From: Rugamonas rivuli
Lineage (GTDB): Bacteria; Pseudomonadota; Gammaproteobacteria; Burkholderiales; Burkholderiaceae_D
Direction of reading: 5' to 3'
Length of the DNA: 64,000 bases
Assembly: GCF_009380165.1 (NCBI RefSeq)
Contig: NZ_WHUF01000003.1
Span: 620,001-684,000, forward strand
Positions 30,473 through 39,842 of this stretch are shown here, piece by piece. The notes beneath the pieces are model-generated. The model was not told the DNA's origin. It saw nothing but the letters and a program-made list of their open reading frames with translations, and did not search any database. Position 1 is the first letter of the stretch; every line of letters begins with the position of its first letter. A program made the position numbers and the translations under genes.

Positions 30473-32857
30473 TTAAACGCCGTATGGAATCCAGACGTTT
30501 TTAACTTGCGATGCGTGTGCCAGTACTGCGCGGCCGCCCGATTGCGCGGTGCTGTACCAGTCGCGGCCTTTCGCGCCGCCGACCCAGGTACGCTTGAGCG
30601 AAGTCGCCGACAGGCGCTCCACTTCCGCACAGCCTTCAGCCGAACCGTCATGACGCCATACCGCATCGATGTCCGAGTGCGTCGCCAGCGTGCGCGCCAG
30701 TTCATCGGCCGAACCGGTGATGATGTTGACCACGCCGTCCGGCAGGTCCGACGTATCGAACACCTGATACAGATCGGTCGCCGACAGCGGATGCGCTTCC
30801 GACGGCACCACCACCACGCGGTTGCCCAGCGCGATAGCCGGCGCCACCAGCGAGATGAAGCCCAGCAGCGGCGCTTCATTCGGGCAGACGATGCCGATCA
30901 CGCCGACCGGCTCGTTCAACGCCACGGTGATGCCGTGCATAGGCGGCTGGTGCGCCAGGCCGTCGTACTTGTCGGCCCATGCCGCGTAGTAGAACAGGCG
31001 TTCGATCGAAGCCTGCACTTCTTTTTCCGCGTTCTTCGAACCGGTCATGGCGGCGATGCGGGCTGCGAATTCCTCGCCGCGTGCGGCCAGGTTTTCAGCG
31101 ATGTAGTACAGAACCTGTGCGCGGTTGTGCGACGTGGCTTTCGCCCAGCCGCCAGCCTTGTGCGCTGCTTCCACTGCGTTGCGGATGTCCTTGCGATTGC
31201 CTTCGCCGACTTCGGCGATGAAGGAACCGTCGGCGCCGTGGATGGCGCGGCTGTAGGCGCCGTCAGGGCGTGCCTGCTTGCCGCCGATGTACAGCTTGGC
31301 GGTGCGGTCGATGGCGAAAGCGCCACCGGCTGCCGGTGCTGCCGCCTTGGCTTTGGCCTTGGCTTCCACCACTGGCGATGCAGGACGCGCATCTTCCGAT
31401 TTCGCGGTCAGGTATTCGTACATGCCTTCGCGGCCGCCTTCACGGCCAAAGCCGGATTCGCGGTAACCGCCGAAGCCGCAAGCGGCGTCGAACTGGTTGG
31501 CGGTGTTAATCCACACCACGCCGGCCTTGATCTGCGGCGCGACGTCCAGCGCCAGCGAGATGTTCTCGGTCCACACGCAAGCGGCCAGGCCGTAGACGGT
31601 GTTGTTCGCCAGTTGCACGGCTTCCGGCGGAGTGCGGAAGCTCATCGCCACCAGCACCGGGCCAAAGATTTCGGCTTGCGCCACGGCGGCGGAAGTCGAT
31701 GCACCGGTGATCAGCGTTGGAGGGAACCACGAGCCGTTGGCCGGGATCTCGCACTTAGGCTGATACACCTCGCAACCTTCGGCGCGAGCCGAGTCCACCA
31801 GACCGGCGATGCGCTGCTGCTGCACCGGATCGACCAGGGCGCCGATGTCCATCGACTTGTCCAACGGCGAGCCGAGGGTCAGCTTGTCCATGCGGGCGCG
31901 CAGCTTGGCCAGGAATTTATCCTGTACCGATTCCTGCACCAGCAGGCGCGAACCTGCGCAGCATACCTGGCCCTGATTGAACCAGATCGAATCGACCAGG
32001 CCTTCAACGGCGGCATCCAGGTCTGCATCGTCGAACACGATGAATGGCGACTTGCCGCCCAGTTCCAGCGACAGCTTCTTGCCGCTGCCTGCGGTGGCAA
32101 CGCGGATCAAGCGACCCACTTCGGTCGAACCGGTGAAGGCCAGCTTGTCGATGCCTGGATGGTTGACGATGGCTTCGCCCACGCGGCCATCGCCGGTGAC
32201 GATGTTGACCACACCGGCAGGCATGCCGGCTTGTACGCAAATCTCGGCGAACAGCATCGCGGTCAGCGACGTGAATTCAGCCGGTTTGAAGACGATGGTG
32301 TTACCAGCGGCCATGGCCGGTGCGATTTTCCACGACAGCATCAGCAGCGGGAAATTCCACGGCACGATCTGGCCAACGACACCGACGGCGCGGTAGTCCG
32401 CGAATTCCTCGGCTTGCAGTTGCGCCCAACCGGCGTGGTAGTAGAAGTGACGCGCCACCAGCGGCAGGTCGACGTCGCGGGTTTCGCGGATGGTCTTGCC
32501 GTTGTCCAGCGTTTCCAGCACGGCGAACAGGCGCGCGTGCTTCTGCATCAGGCGGGCCAGCGAGTACATGACTTTTGCGCGGCCATGGCCGCCCAGTGCC
32601 TGCCAGCCCGGCTGCGCTGCACGCGCTGCTGCCACGGCGCGATCGACGTCGCTGCCGGTGGCCTGGGTCAGGTCGGCCAGTTTGGCGGCATCGGCCGGAT
32701 TGGTCGAGGCGAACAACTCGCCCGGCTCGCTCCACTGGTTGTCGATGAACAGGCCGAAGGTGCGGCCGTGCTGCTCCAGCCACGCTTGCGCTTCTTTCGT
32801 GCTTTCCGGTGCTGGGCCGTATTCCATGGTGTTCAGGATCTCTTTGATGGTTGGCAT
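30473..32857 (-). CDS. ALDH16-like aldehyde dehydrogenase with incomplete second ALDH domain
   Basis: This 794-residue protein is in one uninterrupted frame. Residues about 1-490 are a complete NAD-dependent aldehyde dehydrogenase with NFPLLMLSWK, the catalytic Glu in LELGGKSPF and the Cys in QGQVCCAGSR. Residues about 520-794 repeat the N-terminal ALDH fold (IGGKQARPDG, EPVGVIGIVCPNEAP, PSEAHPLSAT) but lack a catalytic Cys segment. This full-plus-degenerate tandem is the architecture of family ALDH16. In a deo operon it would oxidise the acetaldehyde released by DeoC. The Ala/Lys-rich linker lies near residues 490-515. Confidence 0.88.
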   Translation of the reverse strand: MPTIKEILNTMEYGPAPESTKEAQAWLEQHGRTFGLFIDNQWSEPGELFASTNPADAAKLADLTQATGSDVDRAVAAARAAQPGWQALGGHGRAKVMYSLARLMQKHARLFAVLETLDNGKTIRETRDVDLPLVARHFYYHAGWAQLQAEEFADYRAVGVVGQIVPWNFPLLMLSWKIAPAMAAGNTIVFKPAEFTSLTAMLFAEICVQAGMPAGVVNIVTGDGRVGEAIVNHPGIDKLAFTGSTEVGRLIRVATAGSGKKLSLELGGKSPFIVFDDADLDAAVEGLVDSIWFNQGQVCCAGSRLLVQESVQDKFLAKLRARMDKLTLGSPLDKSMDIGALVDPVQQQRIAGLVDSARAEGCEVYQPKCEIPANGSWFPPTLITGASTSAAVAQAEIFGPVLVAMSFRTPPEAVQLANNTVYGLAACVWTENISLALDVAPQIKAGVVWINTANQFDAACGFGGYRESGFGREGGREGMYEYLTAKSEDARPASPVVEAKAKAKAAAPAAGGAFAIDRTAKLYIGGKQARPDGAYSRAIHGADGSFIAEVGEGNRKDIRNAVEAAHKAGGWAKATSHNRAQVLYYIAENLAARGEEFAARIAAMTGSKNAEKEVQASIERLFYYAAWADKYDGLAHQPPMHGITVALNEPVGVIGIVCPNEAPLLGFISLVAPAIALGNRVVVVPSEAHPLSATDLYQVFDTSDLPDGVVNIITGSADELARTLATHSDIDAVWRHDGSAEGCAEVERLSATSLKRTWVGGAKGRDWYSTAQSGGRAVLAHASQVKNVWIPYGV

Positions 32858-32873
32858 AACGTGTCCGTATTCT

Positions 32874-33836
32874 TTATGGTTGCGCGTGGCGATGTGCGGC
32901 GGAGTAGTTGCCGGTCACATAGTGCTCAAGCTGGCGTTCGATGTCGGTCAGCAGGCTGGATGCGCCGATGCGGAACAGGTGTGGCTCCAGCCACTCATTG
33001 CCCAGTTCTTCCTTCATCAGCGACAGGTACTGCAGCGCGGCCTTGGCCGTGCCTACGCCACCCGCAGGCTTGTAGCCGATCTTGAAGCCGGTCTGCTCGT
33101 GGTAATCGCGAATCGCGCGCACCATCGTCAGCGATACCGGGATCGTCGCGTTGACCGGCTCTTTGCCGGTGGAGGTCTTGATGAAGTCCGCACCGGCCAT
33201 CATGCAGACCCACGAAGCCTTGGCCACGTTTTCCAGCGTGACCAGTTCACCGGTCGCCAGAATCGCCTTGACGTGCGCTTCGCCGCAAGCCTTGCGGTAA
33301 GCCAGCATCTCGTCGTACAGCGCTTGCCAGTTGCCCGTCAAAACGTGCTGGCGGGTGATGACGATATCGATCTCGGTCGCGCCTGCGGCCACCGACAATT
33401 CGATCTCGCGCACCTTGGTTTCCATGCTGGTCAGGCCAGCCGGGAAGCCGGTCGACACGGCGGCGATAGGCAGGCGGCCTTGCAGCACCTGCACCGCCGG
33501 CTTGATCATCTCGTGGTACACGCAGACGGCACCGGTGGTCAGCTTGTAGTCCTGCAGGCCCAGTGCCTCGACCAGGTCCGAACGCAGCGGACGCATGGCC
33601 TTCATGCACAGGCGCTCGACGCGGCCCGGCGTGTCGTCGCCGGACAGCGTGGTCAGGTCGATCAGGCCGATGGCCTTGACCAGCCAGGCGGCCTGGTATT
33701 CCTTCTTCACCGTGCGGCGGTTCGCCAGACTGGCGGCGCGGCGGTCGGCTGCGCTCTTGTTGATGTGGATGTGATTGATCCAGCCCAGGTCCAGCGGGAC
33801 CGCTTCGTTGCGTTTGAAGTCGGTAATGATGGTCAT
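32874..33836 (-). CDS. deoC: Deoxyribose-phosphate aldolase
   Basis: This 320-residue class I aldolase cleaves deoxyribose-5-phosphate to glyceraldehyde-3-phosphate and acetaldehyde. The Schiff-base Lys is expected in GADFIKTSTGK, with the second active-site Lys in YKPAGGVGTAK. It is longer than E. coli DeoC by an N-terminal extension of about 60 residues, seen in other DeoC branches. The start overlaps the deoB stop (ATGA). The ALDH gene that can consume its acetaldehyde lies 16 nt downstream. Confidence 0.95.
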   Translation of the reverse strand: MTIITDFKRNEAVPLDLGWINHIHINKSAADRRAASLANRRTVKKEYQAAWLVKAIGLIDLTTLSGDDTPGRVERLCMKAMRPLRSDLVEALGLQDYKLTTGAVCVYHEMIKPAVQVLQGRLPIAAVSTGFPAGLTSMETKVREIELSVAAGATEIDIVITRQHVLTGNWQALYDEMLAYRKACGEAHVKAILATGELVTLENVAKASWVCMMAGADFIKTSTGKEPVNATIPVSLTMVRAIRDYHEQTGFKIGYKPAGGVGTAKAALQYLSLMKEELGNEWLEPHLFRIGASSLLTDIERQLEHYVTGNYSAAHRHAQP

Positions 33837-35026
33837 AACAGGTTGCTTCCGTGGGAAAGTGGTTTGACGCCGAGGTGATGGGCCAGGGTCTGGCCGATGT
33901 CGGAGAAGGTTTCGGAGATCGGCAGCTGCTGCGCCTTCACGCCCGGACCGAAGAAGATCATCGGGATGTGTTCACGGGTGTGGTCGGAGCCAGGCCAGGT
34001 TGGATCGCAGCCATGGTCGGCGGTGATCACGACCAGGTCGCCCTCTTTCAGCTTGGCGATAAACTCCGGCAGGCGGGCATCCATCTCGTGCAGCGCGTTC
34101 GAGTAGCCGGTAACGTCGCGGCGGTGGCCGAAGGCCTGGTCGAAGTCGACGAAGTTCACGAAGGTCAGCGACTTGTCGCCGGCTTCTTCTTCCACCTTCA
34201 TCAGCGCGTCGAACAGCGCCATGTTGTCCTTGCCCTTGACCAGGCGCGATACGCCCTGGGTCGCGAAGATGTCGCTGATCTTGCCGAGGGCGATGACTTC
34301 GCCGCCGTCGTTCTTCACGTGGTCCAGCAGCGTAGGCGCCGGCGGTGCGACCGCGTAATCGTGACGGTTGGTGGTGCGGGTGTAGTTGCCGTTGGCGCCC
34401 ACGAACGGACGCGCGATCACGCGGCCGATGTTGTATGGCTCGACCAGCTTGAAGGCGATCTCGCAGATTTCATACAGGCGCTCCAGGCCGAACGATTCTT
34501 CGTGCGCAGCGATTTGCAGCACCGAGTCGGCGGAGGTGTAGATGATAGGCTTGCCGCTGGCGACATGCTCGTCGCCGTGCTTGTTGATGATCTCCGTGCC
34601 CGATGCGTGGCAGTCGCCCAGGAAGCCCGGCACGCCGGCCAGTGCCTGCAGCTTGGCGGTCAGCTCGGCCGGGAACGACGGCACCGTTTTCGGGAAGTAG
34701 CCCCAGTCGAATTCCACCGGCACGCCGGCGATTTCCCAGTGGCCGGACTGCGTGTCCTTGCCGGTCGAACGCTCGCGCGCCGCGCCGTAGGCGGCAGTGA
34801 AGCCGTCGCGCTGTTCAAAGCCGGCAGCCCACTGGCCGCTGGCGGTATGGGCGGCAGCGGCCAGTCCCAGTTTTTCCATGGTCGGCAGCGACATCGGCGT
34901 GCCGTTCTTGGCGGCCCACTCGGCGATGTGGCCGAAGGTGTTGGCGCCGACGTCGTTGTACTTCGCGGCATCGGGCGTCGCGCCCAGACCAAACGAATCG
35001 AGCAAGAGGATAAATGCGCGTTTCAT
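33833..35026 (-). CDS. deoB: Phosphopentomutase
   Basis: This 397-residue metalloenzyme of the alkaline phosphatase fold interconverts (deoxy)ribose-1- and 5-phosphate. Motifs: LLDSFGLGATPD with the first metal Asp, STGKDTQSGHWEIAG with the phosphorylated Thr, and ITADHGCDPTW. An AGGAG site lies upstream of the ATG. It links the nucleoside phosphorylases to DeoC and is coupled to it by a 4-nt overlap. Confidence 0.97.
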   Translation of the reverse strand: MKRAFILLLDSFGLGATPDAAKYNDVGANTFGHIAEWAAKNGTPMSLPTMEKLGLAAAAHTASGQWAAGFEQRDGFTAAYGAARERSTGKDTQSGHWEIAGVPVEFDWGYFPKTVPSFPAELTAKLQALAGVPGFLGDCHASGTEIINKHGDEHVASGKPIIYTSADSVLQIAAHEESFGLERLYEICEIAFKLVEPYNIGRVIARPFVGANGNYTRTTNRHDYAVAPPAPTLLDHVKNDGGEVIALGKISDIFATQGVSRLVKGKDNMALFDALMKVEEEAGDKSLTFVNFVDFDQAFGHRRDVTGYSNALHEMDARLPEFIAKLKEGDLVVITADHGCDPTWPGSDHTREHIPMIFFGPGVKAQQLPISETFSDIGQTLAHHLGVKPLSHGSNLL

Positions 35027-35050
35027 AATTTCGAACTCCTATAAAGCAGA

Positions 35051-35074
35051 AGGGGCGGACATTTGGCCGCCCCT
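35051..35074 (-). terminator. Intra-operon GC hairpin between PNP gene and deoB
   Basis: An 8-bp perfect stem (AGGGGCGG / CCGCCCCT) with an 8-nt loop lies 8 nt downstream of the purine nucleoside phosphorylase stop, followed on the minus strand by TCTGCTTTAT. The T run is weak, so partial termination or 3'-end protection is more likely than a full stop. Confidence 0.5.
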
Positions 35075-35082
35075 CGGGAATC

Positions 35083-35922
35083 TTACGCTTGCGGCGTTTT
35101 GGCTACGTTAGCCAGGAAGCCCAGGATCACTTCGATCAGCGACGTCGCTGCAACAGCCGCGTATTTCAGGGTCTGCTCGTGCGACAGCGGGAACGGCGAC
35201 AGGCCTTCCGCCAGGTTGGTGATGGCCGACACGCCAACCACTTTCAGGCCGCAGTGACGCGCCGACACCACTTCCGGCACGACCGACATGCCGACCATGT
35301 CTGCGCCCAGCGTCTTGAAGGCGCGGATTTCGGCAGGGGTTTCGAAGTTAGGACCGGCGTAGGCGATGTAGACGCCGTCGTGCAGGGTGACGTTTTTCTC
35401 TTTGGCCGAAGTGTGCAGCAGCGCGCGCAGGTCGGCGTCGTAGGCGTTGGCCATGCTGAAGAAGCGCGGGCCGAAGCGTTCGTCGTTCGGGCCCATCATC
35501 GGGGTGCCCGGCAGGTAGTTGATATGGTCGGTCAGCGCCACCAGCGAGCCGGCGTCGACTTCGGTGCGCAGCGAACCTGCGGCGTTGGTCACGAACAGCA
35601 TCTCGCAACCGAGCAGCTTCATGGTGCGCACGGCGCTGGTCATCACGCCCAGGCCGTAGCCTTCGTAGACGTGGCCGCGGCCCTTCATGCACACCACCGA
35701 TACGCCCGACAGGGTGCCGATCACCAGTTCGCCGGCGTGGCCGTGCACGGTGCTGATCGGGAAGCCTGGCAGTTCGTTGAAGCTGATCGTGACCGCGTCG
35801 GTCATTTGTTCCGCCAGCACGCCCAGGCCGGAACCCAGAATCATTGCGATACGCGGCTTGAAGCCTGCAGGGATACGGGCGCGAATGATGTCAGCTGCCT
35901 GGAATGGGGAATTATTAGACAT
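35083..35922 (-). CDS. punA: Purine-nucleoside phosphorylase (trimeric PNP type)
   Basis: This 279-residue phosphorylase splits inosine/guanosine-type nucleosides to the base and (deoxy)ribose-1-phosphate. Family motifs: MILGSGLG (phosphate loop), HGHAGELVIG, FVTNAAGSLR, the base-pocket Glu in AGPNFETPAEIRAF, and GMSVVPEV. It belongs to the trimeric PunA/XapA type, not hexameric DeoD. The Met of MSNNSPF at 35922 is the start, with AGAGGA upstream; an earlier Met at 35964 lacks a site. It is the promoter-proximal gene of the deo operon. Confidence 0.94.
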   Translation of the reverse strand: MSNNSPFQAADIIRARIPAGFKPRIAMILGSGLGVLAEQMTDAVTISFNELPGFPISTVHGHAGELVIGTLSGVSVVCMKGRGHVYEGYGLGVMTSAVRTMKLLGCEMLFVTNAAGSLRTEVDAGSLVALTDHINYLPGTPMMGPNDERFGPRFFSMANAYDADLRALLHTSAKEKNVTLHDGVYIAYAGPNFETPAEIRAFKTLGADMVGMSVVPEVVSARHCGLKVVGVSAITNLAEGLSPFPLSHEQTLKYAAVAATSLIEVILGFLANVAKTPQA

Positions 35923-36103
35923 GGTTATCCTCTGTTTTTCTGTTGTGGCTGGGGAAGCTGACACTATGCATCATCCTCTATATGTATGGCAAATACCATT
36001 TTTCTTCAGCATTTATACAAAACTCGTATAAATCGGCGGTATTATAAATCAAGGCAAACTTAGCTGCCGTGCGTGATTGACTTGATTTGAACAAATGTTT
36101 ACC

Positions 36104-37276
36104 ATGATGGACAAATGTTTTAGCGAGTACCCCGTGACCGACTCCTCCAAGAAGGACCAGCTCTACCAGCTGATCCGCGCCAACCCCTTTATCTCCCAGC
36201 AGGATCTGGCGGTGGAACTGCGCCTGTCGCGCTCCGCCGTGGCCGGCCACATCGCCGGCCTGATACGCGAACGTCGGCTGCTGGGCCGCGCCTACGTGCT
36301 GCCGGACAAGCGTCCGGTGATGTGCATAGGCGCCGCCAACCTGGACCGCAAGCTGCGCACCATCGCCCCCATGCAGCTGGGCACCTCCAATCCCGCCACC
36401 GCCGAGGAAGTCTACGGCGGCGTGGCGCGCAACATCGCCGAGAACCTGTCGCGCCTGAACCTGCCGACCGCGCTGCTGACCGCATTGGGCGACGACGTCG
36501 CCGGCCGCAGCCTGCAGGACCACGCGGAACGCGCCGGCATCGACACGCGCGGCAGCCTGAAACTGCCGGAAACGCCCACCGGCACCTACACCGCCATCCT
36601 CGACGACGCCGGCGAACTGGTGGTGGCGCTGGCCGATATGGCGCTGTACGAGCGCCTCACGCCGGAGTTCCTGACCAGCCGCCAGCCGCAGCGCTCCGCC
36701 GCCGCGATGACGGTGGTGGACTTGAACCTGCCGGCCGACAGCATCGCCCTGCTGCTCGATAACGCCCGCACCGACAATGTGCCGCTGGTGATCGTGGCGG
36801 TGTCGCAGCCGAAGATGGCCCGCCTGCCGGCCGACCTGAAAGGCCTGCGCCTGCTGATATTGAACCGCGGCGAACTGGAAACCCGCGCCGGCCGCGCCCT
36901 TCCGACCGAAGCCGACGTGCGTGCCGCCTGCCGCGAAGTGCAGGCCCAGGGCGCGCAGGATGTCATCGTCACCTGCGGCAGCCAGGGCGTGTTCCACACC
37001 CGCGACGGCGAGTTGGTATGGCTGGCCGCGCATCAGGTGGACGTGGTCGACGTCACCGGCGCCGGCGACGCCTTCTCGGCCGCCGTCTGCTGGTCGCTGT
37101 ATCAAGGCAGCCAGGATCTGACGCTGGCCTGCCGCCGTGGCCTGAAGGTGGCCGCGATGACGCTCGAATCCCAGGAGACGGTGTCGCCGATGCTGGCCGC
37201 CGATGTCCTCGACGAGATCCACGACTTCGACCTGTCGGCGGAATACAACCCGCCGCTCTTCCCCAACAAGGCATAA
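36104..37276 (+). CDS. psuK: PfkB-family pseudouridine kinase with N-terminal winged-helix domain
   Basis: This protein of about 390 residues has an N-terminal DNA-binding-type wHTH (about 10-55: [30 protein letters not shown]) followed by a PfkB sugar-kinase domain. The kinase domain has [14 protein letters not shown] and the catalytic [12 protein letters not shown]. It would phosphorylate pseudouridine to the 5'-phosphate for the glycosidase encoded 11 nt downstream. HTH-fused members of this branch may also regulate their own genes. Adjacent ATGs at 36104 and 36107 (and 36095) are all possible starts; none has a strong Shine-Dalgarno. Confidence 0.9.
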   Translation: MMDKCFSEYPVTDSSKKDQLYQLIRANPFISQQDLAVELRLSRSAVAGHIAGLIRERRLLGRAYVLPDKRPVMCIGAANLDRKLRTIAPMQLGTSNPATAEEVYGGVARNIAENLSRLNLPTALLTALGDDVAGRSLQDHAERAGIDTRGSLKLPETPTGTYTAILDDAGELVVALADMALYERLTPEFLTSRQPQRSAAAMTVVDLNLPADSIALLLDNARTDNVPLVIVAVSQPKMARLPADLKGLRLLILNRGELETRAGRALPTEADVRAACREVQAQGAQDVIVTCGSQGVFHTRDGELVWLAAHQVDVVDVTGAGDAFSAAVCWSLYQGSQDLTLACRRGLKVAAMTLESQETVSPMLAADVLDEIHDFDLSAEYNPPLFPNKA

Positions 37277-37287
37277 GGAATCACACC

Positions 37288-38199
37288 ATGCACCAATACC
37301 TCCTCTTTTCGCCCGAAGTAGCGGCCGCCCGCGCCGCCGGCAAAGCCATCGTCGCGCTGGAATCGACCATCATCTCGCACGGCATGCCGTATCCGCAGAA
37401 CGTGCAGATGGCGCGTGAAGTCGAACAGATCATCCGCGACGGCGGCGCCGTGCCGGCCACCATCGCCATCATCGGCGGCAAGATCTGCATCGGCCTGTCG
37501 GAAGAACAGCTGGAACTGCTGGGCACCTCGCCCGACGCCATGAAGGTCAGCCGCCGCGACCTGCCCTACGTGCTGGCGCAATCGAAGCTGGGCGCGACCA
37601 CCGTGGCGGCCACCATGATCTGCGCCGAACTGGCCGGCATCTCCGTGTTCGTCACCGGCGGCATCGGCGGCGTGCACCGTGGCGCGGAAACCAGCTTCGA
37701 TATCTCGGCCGATTTGCAGGAACTGGCGCAGACGTCGGTGGCGGTGGTGTGCGCCGGCGTCAAGTCCATCCTCGACATCGGCCTGACCCTGGAATACCTG
37801 GAGACGCATGGCGTGCCGGTGATCAGCGTGGGCCAGCGCGGCTTCCCCGCTTTCTTCACGCGCGAGAGCGGCTTCAACGCCGACTTCCAGCTCGACACGG
37901 CGGCTGAGCAAGCAGCCTTCGTCCACACCAAGTGGCAGTTGGGCCTCAAGGGCGGCGTGGTGGTCAGCAATCCGGTGCCGGCCGATGAAGCGATGCCGAA
38001 GGCGGAGATCGACGCCATCACCGCGCAGGCCTTGCAGGAAGCCGATGCACAAGGCGTCACCGGCAAGAACGTCACGCCCTTCCTGCTGTCCCGCATCAAG
38101 CAGCTGACCGACGGCCGCAGCCTGGCGACCAACATCGCACTGGTGAAGAACAACGCCCGTTGCGGCGCCGCCCTTGCGGTGGCCATGCTGGCACACTGA
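37288..38199 (+). CDS. psuG: Pseudouridine-5'-phosphate glycosidase
   Basis: This 303-residue PsuG/IndA family enzyme cleaves the C-C glycosidic bond of pseudouridine-5'-phosphate to uracil and ribose-5-phosphate. Conserved stretches: [39 protein letters not shown], and [19 protein letters not shown] precedes the ATG. The uracil formed can enter the PreTA pathway encoded in this window. It is cotranscribed with psuK. Confidence 0.97.
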   Translation: MHQYLLFSPEVAAARAAGKAIVALESTIISHGMPYPQNVQMAREVEQIIRDGGAVPATIAIIGGKICIGLSEEQLELLGTSPDAMKVSRRDLPYVLAQSKLGATTVAATMICAELAGISVFVTGGIGGVHRGAETSFDISADLQELAQTSVAVVCAGVKSILDIGLTLEYLETHGVPVISVGQRGFPAFFTRESGFNADFQLDTAAEQAAFVHTKWQLGLKGGVVVSNPVPADEAMPKAEIDAITAQALQEADAQGVTGKNVTPFLLSRIKQLTDGRSLATNIALVKNNARCGAALAVAMLAH

Positions 38200-38227
38200 C
38201 TTCGAACCACATCGCTCAAAGAACGCC

Positions 38228-39136
38228 ATGTCCATCGATCTGAAACAACTAAAGTACTTCCTCGCCGTCGCAGAAGAAAAGAGTTTCAGCCGCGCCGCCG
38301 AGCGCCTGCACATTTCGCAGCCGCCTTTGAGCCAGCAGATCATGAAGCTGGAGAGTGAACTGGGCGTCAAGCTGTTCGCCCGCACCACCCGCACCTTCGA
38401 GCTGACGGTGGCGGGCAAGGCGCTGATGAGCGAAGCGGCCGACCTGCTGGGCAAGATGCGCATGACCATCGACACCATCCGCCAGATCGACCGCGGCGAA
38501 GTGGGCCGGCTGCGGGTGGGCATCGTCGGCTCGGCGATGTGGGGACCGATACCGAGCTTGCTGGAAGAGTTCCAGACCAAGTTCCCGCGCGTGAGCTGGA
38601 CCCTGCACGAACTGGGTCCGACGCTGCAGTACGACGCGCTGCGCGCCAAGCAGATCGACGTGGGCTTCTGGCGCGAGCCCAAGCTGGACGAGGATGACCT
38701 GAAAAACGACAACCTGCGCCAGGAACTGTGCTTCCGCGAGGACGTGTGCGTGGCCATCAACGAGCACCACCCGCTGGCCAAGGAAGAAGCGATCGAGCTG
38801 ACCGACATCGCCGACGAGCCGATGCTGACGCTGGCCTTGGACAAGTCGTCCTTCCCACGCTATCTGATTCAATGCTGTGTGAAGGCCGGCTTCCAGCCGA
38901 CGATCTTCCAGGAAGCGTCCGAGCCGCAGACGCTGCTGGCGATGGTGGGTGCGGGGCTGGGTGTGGCGCTGCTGCCGGAAACCACCAGCCGCATCGGCTG
39001 GCCGGGCGTCGTGTTCCTGCCGATTCGTACCAATCCGCCGTCGGCGAATCTGTACATCACCTACACCACGCTGGACGACGCGCCGGTGGTGCGGGCTTTC
39101 CTGAATATCCTCAACCCGGTAAAGCCCGGAGTTTAG
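38228..39136 (+). CDS. LysR-family transcriptional regulator
   Basis: This 302-residue regulator has an N-terminal LysR wHTH (LKQLKYFLAVAEEKSFSRAAERLHISQPPLSQQI) and a type 2 periplasmic-binding-like effector domain. The start MSIDLKQ at 38228 fits the family; a longer frame begins in psuG. It is convergent with the pyroglutamyl peptidase gene, overlapping it by 4 nt. Its target could be psuKG or the peptidase/DUF979/DUF969 genes; position alone does not decide. Confidence 0.92.
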   Translation: MSIDLKQLKYFLAVAEEKSFSRAAERLHISQPPLSQQIMKLESELGVKLFARTTRTFELTVAGKALMSEAADLLGKMRMTIDTIRQIDRGEVGRLRVGIVGSAMWGPIPSLLEEFQTKFPRVSWTLHELGPTLQYDALRAKQIDVGFWREPKLDEDDLKNDNLRQELCFREDVCVAINEHHPLAKEEAIELTDIADEPMLTLALDKSSFPRYLIQCCVKAGFQPTIFQEASEPQTLLAMVGAGLGVALLPETTSRIGWPGVVFLPIRTNPPSANLYITYTTLDDAPVVRAFLNILNPVKPGV

Positions 39137-39783
39137 TGCGTGACCCCGCCCGCTTCGCGCATGTCCACATCGTGGGCCAGCGTGGTGCGGATGGCGATGC
39201 GCAGGCCTTCGACCATGTCCTCCAGCTTCATGCTGGCCGAACCCGGATGCGCGGCCGCCTGCTGCGGCAGGTACGGTATGTGTATGAAACCGGCGCGCAT
39301 GGTCGTGCCCCATTCGTGCGCCTGATGCATCAGGCTATAGAACACGTGATTGCACACATAAGTCCCCGCCGTCTGCGACACCGAAGACGGCAGCCCCGCT
39401 TCGCGCAGCGCATGCACGATGGCCTTGATCGGCAGCGTGGCGAAGTAAGCCGCCGGGCCGCTGGTGACGATAGGCTGGTCGACGATCTGGCGCTTCTGGT
39501 TGTCGGCGATGGGCGCGTCGTCGATGTTGATGGCGATGCGTTCCACCGACAGATCGACACGGCCGCCCGCCTGCCCGACCGCGATCACGATGCTGGGCTG
39601 GAGCTCCTCCACCGCCTGGTGCATCACCTTGCTGGCCTGGCCGAACACGCACGGCAGCTGGCGAGCATGGACCACGAAGTCGCCTTCGTGCCAGCCCTGA
39701 AGGGTGCGCACCGCTTCCCACGAGGGGTTGATGGTCTCCTTGTTAAACGGTTCGAACCCCGTCAACAATATTATCTTTTTCAT
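39133..39783 (-). CDS. pcp: Pyrrolidone-carboxylate (pyroglutamyl) peptidase I
   Basis: This 216-residue C15 cysteine peptidase removes N-terminal pyroglutamate from peptides. The catalytic triad is visible: Glu in RVDLSVERIA, Cys in SQTAGTYVCNHVFY, and His in AGFIHIPYLP. The start MKKIILLTGFEPF is the family N-terminus. It follows the DUF979/DUF969 membrane pair on the same strand with a 59-nt gap and is probably part of that operon. Confidence 0.96.
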   Translation of the reverse strand: MKKIILLTGFEPFNKETINPSWEAVRTLQGWHEGDFVVHARQLPCVFGQASKVMHQAVEELQPSIVIAVGQAGGRVDLSVERIAINIDDAPIADNQKRQIVDQPIVTSGPAAYFATLPIKAIVHALREAGLPSSVSQTAGTYVCNHVFYSLMHQAHEWGTTMRAGFIHIPYLPQQAAAHPGSASMKLEDMVEGLRIAIRTTLAHDVDMREAGGVTH

Positions 39784-39842
39784 CTACTGGACTCCGATTG
39801 CTGCGCTGTTTGTGCGCTACTCTACTCCAAGTCACATGCAGG

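Noticed and set aside
30473..32857. Second ALDH domain as evidence of a frameshifted or fused pseudogene
   Set aside because: The frame is uninterrupted and the full-plus-partial layout matches the natural ALDH16 architecture.
37102..38844. 580-codon minus-strand frame across psuG and the LysR gene
   Set aside because: Both sense genes carry intact family motifs; the antisense frame has none and crosses the intergenic region.
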